A stretch of DNA of 64,000 bases. It comes from Strongylocentrotus purpuratus. Taxonomy: Eukaryota > Echinodermata > Echinoidea > Camarodonta > Strongylocentrotidae. The stretch is from positions 1,420,852-1,484,851 of the forward strand of contig NW_022145596.1 of the NCBI RefSeq assembly GCF_000002235.5, read 5' to 3'. Shown in pieces: positions 44,606-55,885 of this stretch (its first letter is position 1; the number at the start of each line of letters is the position of its first letter). The notes beneath the pieces are model-generated. The model was given only the letters and a program-made list of their open reading frames with translations. It ran no database searches and was not told where the DNA came from. The position numbers were made by a program, and so were the translations under genes.

Positions 44606-44634
44606 GTGCGTGCCTCTTTCTCTCTCTCTCTCTT
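44476..44634. repeat. CT, GT and CT microsatellites
   Basis: CT at about 44478-44506 and onward, an alternating GT array at about 44573-44611, then CT to 44632. Confidence 0.95.
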
Positions 44635-44905
44635 CAATCCTGATCTCTTTCTAATCCCTGCGGGAAGGTCAAGGCGGAGAGTGGACTGGATCCTCTCAAG
44701 TATTGATATCTAACACGGAGAAGTTAGCCCAGCTTGACTCAACGGACGTCATCACCGGTAGAGTGAGGGGATTCGATTGAATATAGCAGAACAGAAGATA
44801 ATAGGACATCCTAGTTCTGTGTCAGGATCAATAGTCATGCCCCTTCTAATACCAGAAAAGCCTTTCCTTGCATTCTCCACTGCCCCCTCCCCTCCCCTTC
44901 CCAAT

Positions 44906-44908
<3 letters not shown>

Positions 44909-44981
<73 letters not shown>

Positions 44982-45011
44982 CATCTCTCTCTTTGTCTCT
45001 CTCTCTCTCGC
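44909..45011. repeat. (CT)n tract
   Basis: About 100 bp of CT with few interruptions. Confidence 0.97.
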
Positions 45012-45066
45012 TATTTATTTATCCCTACCTCAGTTATGTTTTCACAGATCTTTATGTATACTTGTG

Positions 45067-45295
45067 AATATAATAATAATAATACAGCGCTTACCGCCGA
45101 AGTCTCTAAGCGCTATAGCAAACAAAATACAATGATAAATATTTACATATTAAGCGAGACAAAACAAAAATGCAAATCAACCTACAAATTACGAAAATAT
45201 GAAATATACATCAATGTGAACAAAGTAAGTTAATCATCAAAAGCAATTTTGAATAAATGTGTTTTAAGACAAGTTTTCTAATTGGTTAACAGTCT
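45067..45295 (-). repeat. Interspersed repeat with L2-like tail, minus strand
   Basis: On the minus strand it ends GCGCTTAGAGACTTCGGCGG, then AAGCGCTGTATTATTATTATT, matching the tail design at 7645-7735. An upstream segment containing AAAACACATTTATTC is probably the body of the same non-autonomous repeat, but its left edge is unclear. Confidence 0.5.
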
Positions 45296-45368
45296 GACAG
45301 TTTTTGCCATTTAATTAGTTTTTTACATACTCTATTTCTTCTCACATGATTGGCAAATAGTTGCTAAT

Positions 45369-45470
45369 CTTCGCTAAAGCTATCGCTAACATTTGCGTAC
45401 AGTCGCTAATAGTCGCCAACAGCCTTTCGCTAAATATCGCTAAACGTCTCTAAATGTCCCAAAGGCGAAC
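45369..45470. repeat. Degenerate TCGCTAA-word cluster
   Basis: TTCGCTAAAG, ATCGCTAACA, GTCGCTAATA, GTCGCCAACA, TTCGCTAAAT and ATCGCTAAAC recur about every 10-15 bp. It is likely a decayed short-unit tandem repeat. Confidence 0.6.
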
Positions 45471-45828
45471 CCTAATGTTTGCCAACATTCGTCAGAAAAG
45501 TGAGCGAATCCATTCGCAGCTCAATGAGATACACCCAGAATTGGTCTGGTGTTTGGTTGACAATAAAAATAATTCATGCTTTTTATGAAGATATCGATGG
45601 CTTACTGGCTGGTGTTTATTTCTGAGTAAATGATATTTGATTCTTTCGAAAAACAGGTCTGTGATATGGACATGATATTTTGATTAAGCAGAAAGGCCCT
45701 TCGTCCAAATATTCTATTCCAGTCCCTAAGAGGACATGTGTCAAAGAAGCTGCATCCTGAACGGAATGATAATGATAGCGAGGCTGTCAAACTTTATCAC
45801 TCTCCCTTTTATTATCACGATGATGAAC
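45471..45828. other. No feature seen
   Basis: Unique-looking stretch before the CT array. Confidence 0.5.
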
Positions 45829-45829
45829 A

Positions 45830-45867
<38 letters not shown>

Positions 45868-45887
45868 CCTCCGTCTCCCTCTCTATC

Positions 45888-45923
<36 letters not shown>

Positions 45924-46026
45924 CCCCTCTCTCTCTCTCTTTCTATCTCCCCCTCTCTCACTCTCTCTCTCTCTCTATCTCCCCCTCTATATCTTCCCCC
46001 TCTCTCTCTCTATCTCTCTTTCTCCC

Positions 46027-46072
<46 letters not shown>

Positions 46073-46074
46073 CC
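45829..46074. repeat. (CT)n-rich tract with CCCC interruptions
   Basis: About 245 bp of pyrimidine-rich DNA. The overlapping serine/leucine frames are repeat translation. Confidence 0.97.
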
Positions 46075-46076
46075 CC

Positions 46077-46361
46077 TGAAAGACGTCATATGCGACTATT
46101 CTGTTGTGAACATAAAAATATAAAAATCAATATTGTAAGAAACCTAATCTTCACTTTCCAGGAATGCAAACCTTTTCATTGAATCCCCACTCTCACGTTG
46201 GGGTAAGGAAATAGTTTTTCAAGAAACTATACGAAAAAATAGACTCAAGCGGGAACCGATGGGACACCGATCTTACGAGGTGAATACAATTCGAGAAAAC
46301 AAAGTCATCAAGTGGGTAAGGCAGCGAATCTCATAAGCTTCATTTCGCCTTTGATATCCCT
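46077..46361 (+). repeat. Dispersed duplicate B (matches 22711-22995)
   Basis: This is the direct-orientation partner of the segment at 22711. It starts GAAAGACGTCATATGCGACT and runs to CCTTTGATATCC, and is bounded by CT arrays on both sides. Differences include a short AT insertion near AACATAAAAATATAAAAATC and a few substitutions. Confidence 0.9.
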
Positions 46362-46416
<55 letters not shown>

Positions 46417-46460
46417 CTCTCTCTCAGTCTCTCTCTCAGTCTCTCTCTCAGTCTCTCTCT

Positions 46461-46500
<40 letters not shown>

Positions 46501-46512
46501 CTCTCTCTCTCG
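46362..46512. repeat. (CT)n tract with regular CAGT interruptions
   Basis: CT array in which TCTCTCTCAGTC (a 12-bp period) repeats five to six times. Confidence 0.95.
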
Positions 46513-48325
46513 GTATCTGTCTTGGTGTCCGTCCTTCCCCTTGATTTCATTACATTCTTTTAATATTTTTTTTAATTGGAATTTTTTTTTTTTACAGTAT
46601 ATGAAAACAATAATAAGAAGAAGTTTATATTCATGATGCCTAAGCGGCAAATAGGGTTGATTGATATTCGGGTCATCTCTAGAATTACTTAGTGAATGAT
46701 TTTCACGTTCTATCGTGATGATAGAGCCCACAGTATTGTCAAGTCTTGAATTTATGCGCCGTCGCGTTCGACAATTCGCGGCTAAGAAACTCCATCACCG
46801 TTAAATTTGATGTATCTTGTACGTGCTAAATTGAAGAGATTTTGCGAGACAAGAATATTTAATACTTAAAATGCAAGAGGTATAGGGAAACGGTTCTGTG
46901 GAAGAGGACGCTTGGGGGCGGCATATCAGTTCAAGTCATTGATCCACAGAAGAGTGCTCATTTTTTAAGCTCAAGGATATTTTCTATTCAAAAAACTCTA
47001 AATCAGGAAAAATATAATTGTATAAATTTTATGTTGATTGAAACGAATTTAATGGGGAGTTTCTGTCAACTCTATGTCAATAAAATATATACATTTCTTT
47101 ACAAGTCCATATGATGTTTATCTAATGAGTGCCTAATGCAGGTATAATGTAAATACACTATTCGCCCGTAAAACGTAATAATGCCTCATTATCCTGTTTT
47201 GATATAAAAAAAATGTAATCAAATTGTACTTAAAACATTGTTAAGCTTGTCGTATAGGTCTTAAGATACTCTTCGATCTTTCTTATTTATTTATTTTTTT
47301 TTTTTTTGGGGGGGGGGGGGGGCTCCCTCTTTAACATTTATGATATTACCATTTCCCAGGGCAATTATAAAAACTAGTGCAGAGGAAAGTGCCTTGTTCT
47401 ATAGGCTTACCCTTGTTCGACTTTCTTTCCTAACTTTGTTCATTATTGACCTTCTAGGTCTGAGATGGCCATGTTTGCCGAGCTGAAAAGTGCAAGGTCA
47501 TAGCTGAGAGAGATTATCCGTGAGCTTGTTTCAAATATTCTTCCAATCATCGTCCATGGCCTTCAAAGATTGCGCTGTCTTGAAGAGTTTGGTCACGCCT
47601 GGAGGTATGGTAGAAATTGTAAAGTGCCATCGGAACAGAGATGGTAAATTAAGCGAATATAGTCGCAAGGTCGCTTAAATTGAGGCTTTCTCACCCTCCG
47701 TCGTGTGATGAAGTAAAATGCCAGCTTCTGAAGTTTCTTTGTTCACAAATGAACTGTTGAAAGTACGACTAAGGTTTGACCAGGAAAGAGAGCTGAAATT
47801 TCAATTTTTGACAGTTTTATTGATCGCATTCTTCAGATACAAACCAATTTGTTTCATTCATCTGAGGGGTGCATGAAGGGGGTTCCATATGCTAGAAGTC
47901 GAGCAGGTCCATGCATTAAGACATTAACCCAATTATCTTGATTAGAGAAATGTCAACGCGGATGAAATCTACTGATGTACCAAAGTGGGCTGAAGTGAAA
48001 AAAGTAAAAGCAAGTGAGCGAAAAAGATGACCGAACACTAATAGGATAGGCTAAAGAAATGGGGAAGCGGGGAAATGAAAAAAGAGAGAGATTAATTTTA
48101 AGTGACACAGAGAGAAGTTGGCAATAGAGCGAGAGGAGAGTGGAGAAAGAGAAGGTGGTATTATGAAGAACGAGATATTTTGTAATCAAAGCGTAATTCG
48201 AAATTTTAAGAGGTTAATGACTTTAACACGGTTTTAATGGATTTAACGTTTGAAAACAACTTGCACTTTCTCTTTGCATCAGGGTGTATTTATATTCTCG
48301 TGTCAATTCCCTGTTTTGGTGTTCA
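46513..48325. other. No gene seen; T run followed by G run
   Basis: A T-rich stretch followed by about 16 G bases lies at about 47292-47322. No recognisable gene. Confidence 0.5.
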
Positions 48326-48329
48326 TTAA

Positions 48330-48510
48330 AGCCCCACTGCCTACTTGTAGCTACTTGCTCCCTCTATATAGAAAACTTCCCGAATCGGTGCCTGTTGGTC
48401 CCCCATGATCCTCTATTTCTTATGTTATTTGAGAACTGAGTTGATGAGATGGCCACCTGTCAGTGACCTCGCTGTGTGGTCTAATCTAGCCACACTAGTG
48501 TTGATAAGCT
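48330..48510. mobile_element. TTAA-flanked MITE, copy 3 of 3
   Basis: It is 181 bp with TTAA on both sides (48326-48329 and 48511-48514). It is very close to copy 1 at 16672: AGCCCCACTGCC...CTACTTGCTCCCTCTATAT, TGCCTGTTGGTCCCCCATGA and CTCGCTGTGTGGTCTAAT are shared. The high similarity of copies 1 and 3 implies relatively recent mobility. Confidence 0.8.
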
Positions 48511-48514
48511 TTAA

Positions 48515-49172
48515 AGAGAAGGTTGAGTTCTGGGGAGAGGTGAAAAATAAATTTGTGAGGGTTTTCATTGTTATTATGCAAGTGCAGAAGAACATCAGAG
48601 AAAAAATGTTCCCTGAAAAGCATGGCTCTTCAAATGCCTTCATATGCTAAATATGACATGTATCTAAAAAATTGAGGAGCTCATTTTTATGCCACATGTT
48701 TGTGTAGTTCCATATATATCTTTCTGTATTCAGTTCTTACTTTAGCCAACTTGAAGACTGGGCCAAATTTCTTACATGAATTCATTTAGCGGAAGTTATT
48801 GTTTATTACCTCCTGTTTATATGGTATCATTCTACCTAGTATTTATTTGTGATTATTTCAGCCCAAAATTCAACTCAATTTTACACTGGTGCTTCAAATC
48901 CTCCCACCATGCCACAATAATGGTAATACCGGCTCCGAATTAAGAGGATTTAATGGGGTTCAGAAAACGTACTTGACCCAAATTAGGTGCGAAAGAACAG
49001 ATTTTTTGGAGCGGGAAATTAATTTTCAACATGTTACGGGCGATGATATTTGTCATGGATAAAAAGTAATTTACGACATGTGACTTCAAAATAGCCATTC
49101 CACTTTTATGCACCGACACCATGAAGATGGAGATAATAAAACCATGGTCCATACTTCCAATAAATGCAGTAG
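48515..49172. other. No feature seen
   Basis: Short opposed open frames near 48.5 kb have no recognisable family. Confidence 0.5.
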
Positions 49173-49174
49173 AG

Positions 49175-49290
49175 GTATTGTGGTCTTTAGTGGCTAGGTC
49201 ACTGGACCATATAGACTAAAAGTTACGGTGTTCGATTCCCTGCCACGGCACTAACGTCTTAGGCAAGATATACATATACGTTTACCAAAT
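49175..49290 (+). mobile_element. tRNA-derived SINE head, diverged
   Basis: TTGTGGTCTTTAGTGGCTAGG serves as an A-box-like segment and GTGTTCGATTCCC as a B box (about 49229-49240). CACGGCACTAACGTCTTAGGCAAGATAT follows, resembling CTCGGCACTAATATCC...GGCAAGATAT in the SINE at 52105. The rest of the body is not recognisable. Confidence 0.6.
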
Positions 49291-50000
49291 GATGCCTGTA
49301 AGGATTTATTCAATTTAATTTAAATTTTGATAAATTCTGTATAAGCATATCTTGTATAGATCACATTCTGATTACAAGTCAGATATAAGAAACAAACTAA
49401 AGACATTTTCTATACCGTCTATGTTTCCTTACATCATGACGTGGTGTCCCTCTTGTTTTTCGTTCTTTGTGGCGCCAAATTGAAGTATAAGAGATGTCAT
49501 GGCCAGACCTGTCCGAAGGGCAATTCATCCATGGTGCTTTGATAAACAGTCCCAGGGCTAGGCTTCTCAGGGAATCGTCTGTCAATTTCCGTTGTAGGTT
49601 ACATACCAAAGAGCTTCACTCTTTCTTTTCCCTCAACCAAGATGACAATATTTTAGGGGCTGCTTCTCTCTTATCCCAAGGCTATTATTCAAAAGCAATA
49701 TAGACTAGCAGTGAAAATATAAGTAAGGGCTTAAAGCATGAGACGTACCCTCGTCATGTTGAAGTTATGTTTTCTTTTCATGTTTAATATGAAGCTCTGA
49801 TGAGAAAAGATAGAGATGGCAGGTTAATAACATCTCCGTGTTAGACATTCATGTTACTATAGGTCACATCAGAACATGTATACTTCTGAAACATGCTCCA
49901 TAAACATGGCAAACACAATCACACAAAATTTCACGAATCAACTATAGCTATTTCAGTAGTCCTGTGTATCACCTGTTGAAATATGCGAACACTACAGTGA
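49291..50000. other. No feature seen
   Basis: Short open frames on both strands only. Confidence 0.5.
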
Positions 50001-50005
50001 CATAC

Positions 50006-50080
<75 letters not shown>
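50006..50080. repeat. (GT)n microsatellite
   Basis: About 75 bp of GT with a single GGTGTGC interruption; Z-DNA-prone alternating sequence. Confidence 0.97.
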
Positions 50081-50082
<2 letters not shown>

Positions 50083-50108
50083 TTGGGTTTTACAGACGTG
50101 TATCAATC

Positions 50109-50193
50109 TGATTGGTCAAAACTACAGGGATGTGATTCGCTACTGACTGATTGGCAGTATAACAAACAAATATTGACCGGGCATAGTTCTACT
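50109..50193 (+). repeat. 85-bp direct duplicate, copy 1
   Basis: Begins TGATTGGTCAAAACTACAGG and ends GACCGGGCATAGTTCTACT; matched by 50454-50538. Confidence 0.9.
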
Positions 50194-50453
50194 AATACTA
50201 ATCCGAACATGATGTATATAGACAACACAATAGGGATTCAAATAGCCCTTGAGTTGATTTCTGGAATGTATTTGTATTTAACAATAATTACATTTCACAC
50301 AAAAATTTGAGTTTCGAGACTTGCATCACACAAATGGTCAACAATTTATGCTCTCTTAGAAGAACTTTAAAATACTTATCAAAAAGTGCCAATCTATATA
50401 GGCCTAGGCCTAATATTCTAATTCATATACCGGGCATGAAGATTTTAGGCTTC
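50194..50453. other. Sequence between the two 85-bp duplicates
   Basis: No feature seen apart from AGGCCTAGGCCT near 50.4 kb. Confidence 0.5.
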
Positions 50454-50538
50454 TGATAGGTCAAAACTATAGGGATGAAATTCGCTACTGACTGATGGGC
50501 AGTATAACGAAAAATATTGACCGGGCATAGTTCTACTT
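50454..50538 (+). repeat. 85-bp direct duplicate, copy 2
   Basis: TGATAGGTCAAAACTATAGG through GACCGGGCATAGTTCTACT, with a handful of differences from copy 1 by eye and 345 bp downstream of it. Confidence 0.9.
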
Positions 50539-52097
50539 GCGAGTACGATGCAAGGACGCAATGTTGAGATGGATACGTGCAGTGAGAGTGACACACGCAA
50601 TAATCTGTAATACTTCTTAGAAAAGTACATTTCCTTTCACTCTACAAATCATACACCTTGGCAGGCATTTTTGTTAAATATCTCTTTATGAGAATTGACG
50701 CGGGAGATGCGGTATATAAAAAATATTTACTCCTTGTTATTAGGGTCACGGTTAAAACTATATAGCTCACCGGTAATTTCGAGACTGCAGTATACGTGCA
50801 CCTCGACTTCGTCTCGGGGCACAGTACAGATCACCTTAATTGGGCAAGAGTTTAAACCGTGCCCCTCAAAGCAGTAAATATTTTGCCTAATATCCTTACT
50901 GACCTTTTCCTTGGATATAGGGAAAAGAAAAATGTAAGAAATTATAACAATCTCAAATTATCTTGCAGAAGATGTTCCTCGATTCCTCTCGTTCAGTTTA
51001 ATCCTTTTGACGATATGCCATCCACCCCTCTTGTGGTGTTTGGTTACCATGGTTATATCTCATTTCGGCCTTCATACCAACTACGGGAACAAAACGACCA
51101 CGATTTGGGTTATCACCTCGTGAAATTAATTTTAAGCAGTCTCGATTCACCTATACAATGACCGTAATGTTAGATGAGAAACCTAATACGATCCCAGCCC
51201 GATGGGAACGACTCGGTAATCGAACATGATCGACGTCACAAGCAAAGAAACTTCTTCATTTTCTTCTCGAGACATGACCCAGCTTCTCATATGTTCGTTC
51301 TTATTAATGTTAACCCTGGAAAGCGACCAAGTGCTAAGGGATTCGAAGATGAAGTGTTCTTTGTCTACCAAGTGCCGCCGAAAGGGAATTTATAGTTTTA
51401 CAGAGTTGATAATGAATATTAATATGCTTTGATAGATGAATCTTCAAATAATACACCATGCCCACGGTGTAAATCTTGGTAGAGTTAATTTTAAAAGTGA
51501 AAGCATAAGTAGAGTGATACCCTCACGAGCTGAACAGTCAATAACAATCAAAGGAAATGAAAAATATATGACCGCCGTATTTGAAGAGAAATATACTTCG
51601 ATAACAACTCCCTGTGCTGGAAATGGCTTGCTAATAAATATATTTCATGATGTATAAAATGGTTGCTCCATGTGATGACTTGAATCTGGAGAGCCTGAAC
51701 ATTTAGAATCGCGTTTTTTTTCCCCTTCTTTTTATTCAAAGAGGCTGACATTGAAGTATTGAAAGATATATAGGCCTAGTTGGAATATGATGAAAATGTG
51801 GTTGATGTTAGATAGACTTGATGCTCTATGCAGTGCCTATTTAAAAACGCAGCTGTAGGATATAAATATAATCAAATGGCCTTTACAAATTATCCTATAA
51901 TCACTTCGGCTTTAGATGATCTACCATGACAAGACGCTCAACCATTCAAGAAATGTCTTCCTGTCTTCCTACGGTTACCCATTTACCTTAATTGGGTCGA
52001 GATTACCGTCTCGAAGGACCCAAATCACGTGACGGGGATTCGAACCACATATCAGTTTATCAGACTTATCCAGAGTATACTACGACAACTCTATGTA
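50539..52097. other. No gene seen; possible minus-strand B box
   Basis: The minus strand at about 52040 reads TGGTTCGAATCCCC, a B-box-like word, followed by GGGTCCTTCGAGACGGTAATC. No A box was located. Open frames at 50859-51161 and 51174-51395 have no recognisable family. Confidence 0.4.
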
Positions 52098-52104
52098 TAA
52101 AGAT

Positions 52105-52471
52105 GAGAGTGTCGTGGTCGCGTGGTTTAAGGCGCTTGACTGGAGATGCGAAGGCCGAGGGTTCGAATCCCGACTCGGCACTAATATCCATTGGCAAGAT
52201 ATTAACCTGCTTTTACTCTCCACCCAGGTGTTAAATGGGTACCCAGTACCAATTCGTTGGTCAAACAGTTTTTGAACGTCAAGTAACGCCTGGCTGGAAT
52301 GCTCCCCAGGGAGCTCCCCCCCCCCCCCCCCCCCCCCCCCCCTGAGTGGATATTGTGCACACATTGTGTGCGGACAAGCACTGAATCCAATGACCGGGGT
52401 AATAGTATATTTGTAAAGCGCTTAGAGACATTTGTATTAAGTGCTATATAAAAGCTAAATATTATTATTAT
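52105..52471 (+). mobile_element. tRNA-derived SINE, nearly complete, L2-like tail
   Basis: The head carries an A-box-like GTGGTCGCGTGGTTTAAGGC and a B box GGGTTCGAATCCC (52159-52171), typical of a Leu/Ser-like tRNA ancestor. The body contains GGTGTTAAATGGGTACCCAG, CTGGCTGGAATGCTCC, a long C run (about 52317-52342) and ACATTGTGTGCGG. The tail reads TTGTAAAGCGCTTAGAGACA, then GTGCTATATAAAAGC and ATT repeats. TAAAGAT on both sides (52098-52104 and 52472-52478) is a likely 7-bp target duplication. The tail matches L2-type LINE ends, so the SINE probably borrows an L2-like reverse transcriptase. This is the reference copy for fragments at 749, 1211, 49175, 54597 and 58645. Confidence 0.85.
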
Positions 52472-52478
52472 TAAAGAT

Positions 52479-53934
52479 TGGTCTACCATGCTTTATATCC
52501 TTCCTTCGAATTTTAGAAAAAAATAAAGCTTGTTTATTTTATTTATACAACTTTTTAATGTGTTTGTGTAAAGCTTTCAGACGAGAGAAAATGTTTTGTT
52601 GCTGATATCTGTTTTATTAATGATTATTATTGAAGAACATTGTTACCAAAAAAGGGACTATAGGAAGACCACCATAATAGGTGAAATGTAAATATCAGAA
52701 ATAAATCAGAAATAAATATATGAATAAATAAATAAACCATGAACTACTAAAAGAGGATAAAGAAGGTCAGGTTATTTCTTGAGTAATTCAAAAAGCATAA
52801 CCTACTATTTACTATTCCAAGTGAAATGAATGATTCCGCCTTGGAGTACTCGCAAGGGATATTTAAAGTCAAATGATCGTTATTATTGTAATGTCTTTAT
52901 TTAATGTGCTGGCCATTTTTATCTATGTTTTGTTTTGCCCGGAGCTTTAGCAGTTGTGGACGGACATTAAACAAAAGGGCAATAGTTGTTTACTAGAATA
53001 TTTCTTGGAATATTATTCACTGGGGGAATATTTTCTTTCTTATCTCATATCCATAACACTTTTAATCGATTTTATGCCTTAGATAAATATCGTTAAACGT
53101 GTTTTGTTTCTCGTATTTTTCCTTCTTATCTATTCTTCAGGTCATTAGAACATTAAATTCCCACGCTATCTTTCAGGGGGAGAAAATATTCTCTTCTCTC
53201 TCTCGCCCCCATCTATTTTTATGCAACTATATTTATTTGATTGTTTTCCATTTCATTTTTTTCGCCTGTAGCTTTACAACGTTGTTGAAAAAATATCATT
53301 TTTCTGAGCATCTATTCAATTGTATCTAAATTGTTGTTGTAAAACCTCCAGCTGTTCTGTTATGTTTTTGTAGTTTTTACTTCTCTTTATAAATCTGTTT
53401 ATGTTTTCATTTCAAATCATAGTTGAAATAATATCTCACCTTTATGTCACTCTGAAGCTCCTTTTATTATCTATGGAATTTGGATCGGGGTTGTTCTCTT
53501 TAAATCAGTTCTCTTTGCGATATCGACAAATTCATGAACAATTGTTATTTGGGGACAGGAATCAAATATTCCAGAACATTAGCCTCCGTGTTGGGGAATG
53601 CTAAGATATTGTAATGATAGTAACTTATTATTTATTCGGGGGTTTAAATAATATCACAGTTATTGCGCAAATACAATGTAAACCACAAAATAAATCCATG
53701 TTACATGTTTTAAAGAACAATTTACAGTACTACATAAACTATACGATGGAAGACAAAGCATATATCATTGAAACAGACATTGTAAACATTTAAACTGTTC
53801 CCCTGGATATCAAAATAATTGTTTGTTCTATCACAAAAAATAAGAGTTTCTTTGTTTCAATTGCACAATCATTAAATTGTCCTGACTCATATTTACGATG
53901 AATGATTATTGAATATCAGCTCGCATTATCTTTA
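52479..53934. other. No feature seen
   Basis: AT-rich. Short open frames on the plus strand have no recognisable family. Confidence 0.5.
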
Positions 53935-53939
53935 AGCTA

Positions 53940-54446
53940 GATCGACGTCATGACTCAAGTCCTCTACTTAAATCTCTCGACTGGCTTCCCATAAAAGAAA
54001 GACTTCTCTTCAAAGTACTATTATTTGTTTTGAATCCTTCCATGACCAGATGGCAACATTATATTAAAGATTGCTTTACATCTCATAACCCATTTCACCC
54101 TAATCTTAGCTCTTCTCCAGACCTACTGTCTTTTGCCTACCATTCATATAGGATCCGTAGCAAAGCTGGTGATCGCATGTAACTGCATCCACAGAATGGA
54201 ACAATATCCCGGCTCCTTTATTAAAGCATCAGATTCCACCGACCAATTTTAGAAACTCTGGAAAACATATATCGCTATCCTGAATAGCTAACTTAAGCCC
54301 CCCTTTTCCCTATCCCTTTCGAACATTGTGTATGTACCTATTCTGCTGAAATTCAGTTGCACGACGAGTGTTAAATATGATTATTTGTGTAAACGCTTTG
54401 ATAAAGTTTATGGAGAGCGTACTTAATACTAGTTATTATTATTACA
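53940..54446 (+). mobile_element. L2-like LINE 3' fragment with ATT tail
   Basis: The decayed reverse-transcriptase C-terminus is followed by a short 3' UTR. That UTR contains TTTGTGTAAACGCTTTGATA, GAGAGCGTACTTAATACTAG and ATT triplets (to about 54446), which corresponds to the aagcgctttgag...agcgctatata(ATT)n tail of L2-type elements and of the SINE at 52105. 5' truncated; no target duplication identified. Confidence 0.8.
53949..54283 (+). pseudogene. L2-like reverse transcriptase C-terminus, broken
   Basis: The frame reads HDSSPLLKSLDWLPIKERLL, then FKVLLFVLN, the conserved SPLLKSLHWLPIKERIxFKILLL block of L2/CR1-type elements, and continues through an SSSPDLLSF region. A TAA follows GDRM at about 54179. 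After a frameshift near 54195 the next frame gives WNNIPAPLLKHQIPPTNFRN, matching the WNxLPxxxR motif, and a stop at 54281-54283. About 110 codons of the C-terminus remain. With the sibling relic at 13591-13913, this shows that an L2-like family has been active in this lineage. Confidence 0.87.
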
Positions 54447-54596
54447 GATACTAGCTAGTTAACTATTAGTTTACAGTCATATATGTAACGGTGTCTATAT
54501 AATTATCATCTTTGTTTGATGCTAAACTATTATTTTGGCTAATTTTTCTAGAAGAAGAAAGAAAGAAAGAAAAGGTGAAACCGAGCGACTTATCAG

Positions 54597-54670
54597 GGCC
54601 GCTCGGCTAATGCCGGGGTAAATAAAAGTACGCCGTTCAGAAACATTAGTATTAAGCGCTATAATTAAAA
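54597..54670 (+). mobile_element. SINE 3' tail fragment
   Basis: TAATGCCGGGGTAAATAAAA, then TCAGAAACATTAGTATTAAG and CGCTATAATTAAAA correspond to AATGACCGGGGTAATAGTAT and the AGAGACATTTGTATTAAGTGCTATATAA tail of the SINE at 52105. No head is nearby. Confidence 0.65.
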
Positions 54671-54905
54671 GTGTTACTTTTATTATCAATATAAACTGTT
54701 TTGCGAGCTAATTGTTTTACATATAAAATTCTTGGGACGTTTGTAACGTAAATGCAGTTTTGATAATCAGGTAGTGACGTGAAAGATGGGGAGGAAGAGA
54801 GGTAGAACAGGACACTGTGGATAGAGGGAAATGGAGATGGTAGAACTGAGAAGGATAGAGACAGAGACGTACGGAACAGTATCATCGCCAAAGTTCGAGA
54901 AACCT

Positions 54906-54910
<5 letters not shown>

Positions 54911-54974
<64 letters not shown>

Positions 54975-54975
54975 C
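54911..54975. repeat. GA array passing into GACA units
   Basis: About 46 bp of GA, then five CAGA units. Confidence 0.95.
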
Positions 54976-55640
54976 AGAGAGACACAGAGACAGAGAGATT
55001 CCCCAAGTAATGACACTTTAACTGTCCTTTTTTTAAATTTTTTTTACTGAAGTTTCTTGATTTATCGGGTCTCTCTGAGGCTTGGTATTCTTCCCTGTCG
55101 CATTATCCGTCCTCAATACAAACACCGGAAGTTCTTATAGATTTGTTAAAATTTAACCCAATTTTCCTTAAAAAAAAGCTTGGATTTGTTTTGTTGACAT
55201 TGATGAATATGTATTGATGTTGTCCTCCAGTGCCATGAGATGCTCTCTTTGAATCGGAAGGATTTGGTTGTTCTAGTTTGTCCATAGAGGGCCAGGTTCA
55301 TTTAACATTCATGGAGTGCATGTGAAGTCGGCCTCGGTCGAAAATAACATCTCGCGTACTCCAGGGATATGTGTTTCTTTGATTTATATAAAAGAATCTT
55401 AGTGAAAAGAAGTGAAGGAGGAAGTCTTCCTATTGTCATGATTGTTTGAGTTCTTAAGATTGATCTGATCGTTCGCCGTCATTGCGGATATACCACAGAC
55501 AAACTAAGAGTAGCTCTCGGCTGTTTTGTGCGTAGATTACAAGTATCGTTTGCCATGGTAACCATGTAGCGTACGTGTCACGAGGTAATAACTAACTTCG
55601 TGTTTATTTGATTTATACACGCATTAGGGATTCATCGTTT
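54976..55640. other. No feature seen
   Basis: No gene or repeat recognised. Confidence 0.5.
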
Positions 55641-55654
55641 GTTTTGTTTTTTTA

Positions 55655-55790
55655 TTTTTGCTTTTGTTGTTCTCCTTTTTCTTATTCTTGTTCTCCTTCA
55701 CTTTCCATTATTCTTATTTTCTTCTTCTCACCTTCGTCTTCTTCTGAAAAATGTTCCTCTCCTCCTCTTCCTCCTTCTTTTTCCTCTTCT

Positions 55791-55828
<38 letters not shown>

Positions 55829-55852
55829 GTCTTATTCTTCTTCTTCTTCTTA
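55655..55852. repeat. TTC/CTT-rich polypyrimidine tract
   Basis: Interrupted TTC units ending in a nearly pure run at about 55785-55851. The two overlapping plus-strand open frames are repeat translation. Confidence 0.9.
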
Positions 55853-55885
55853 GGGGGGAGGGTTTAGTGTGGCCTTCTCTTAAAT

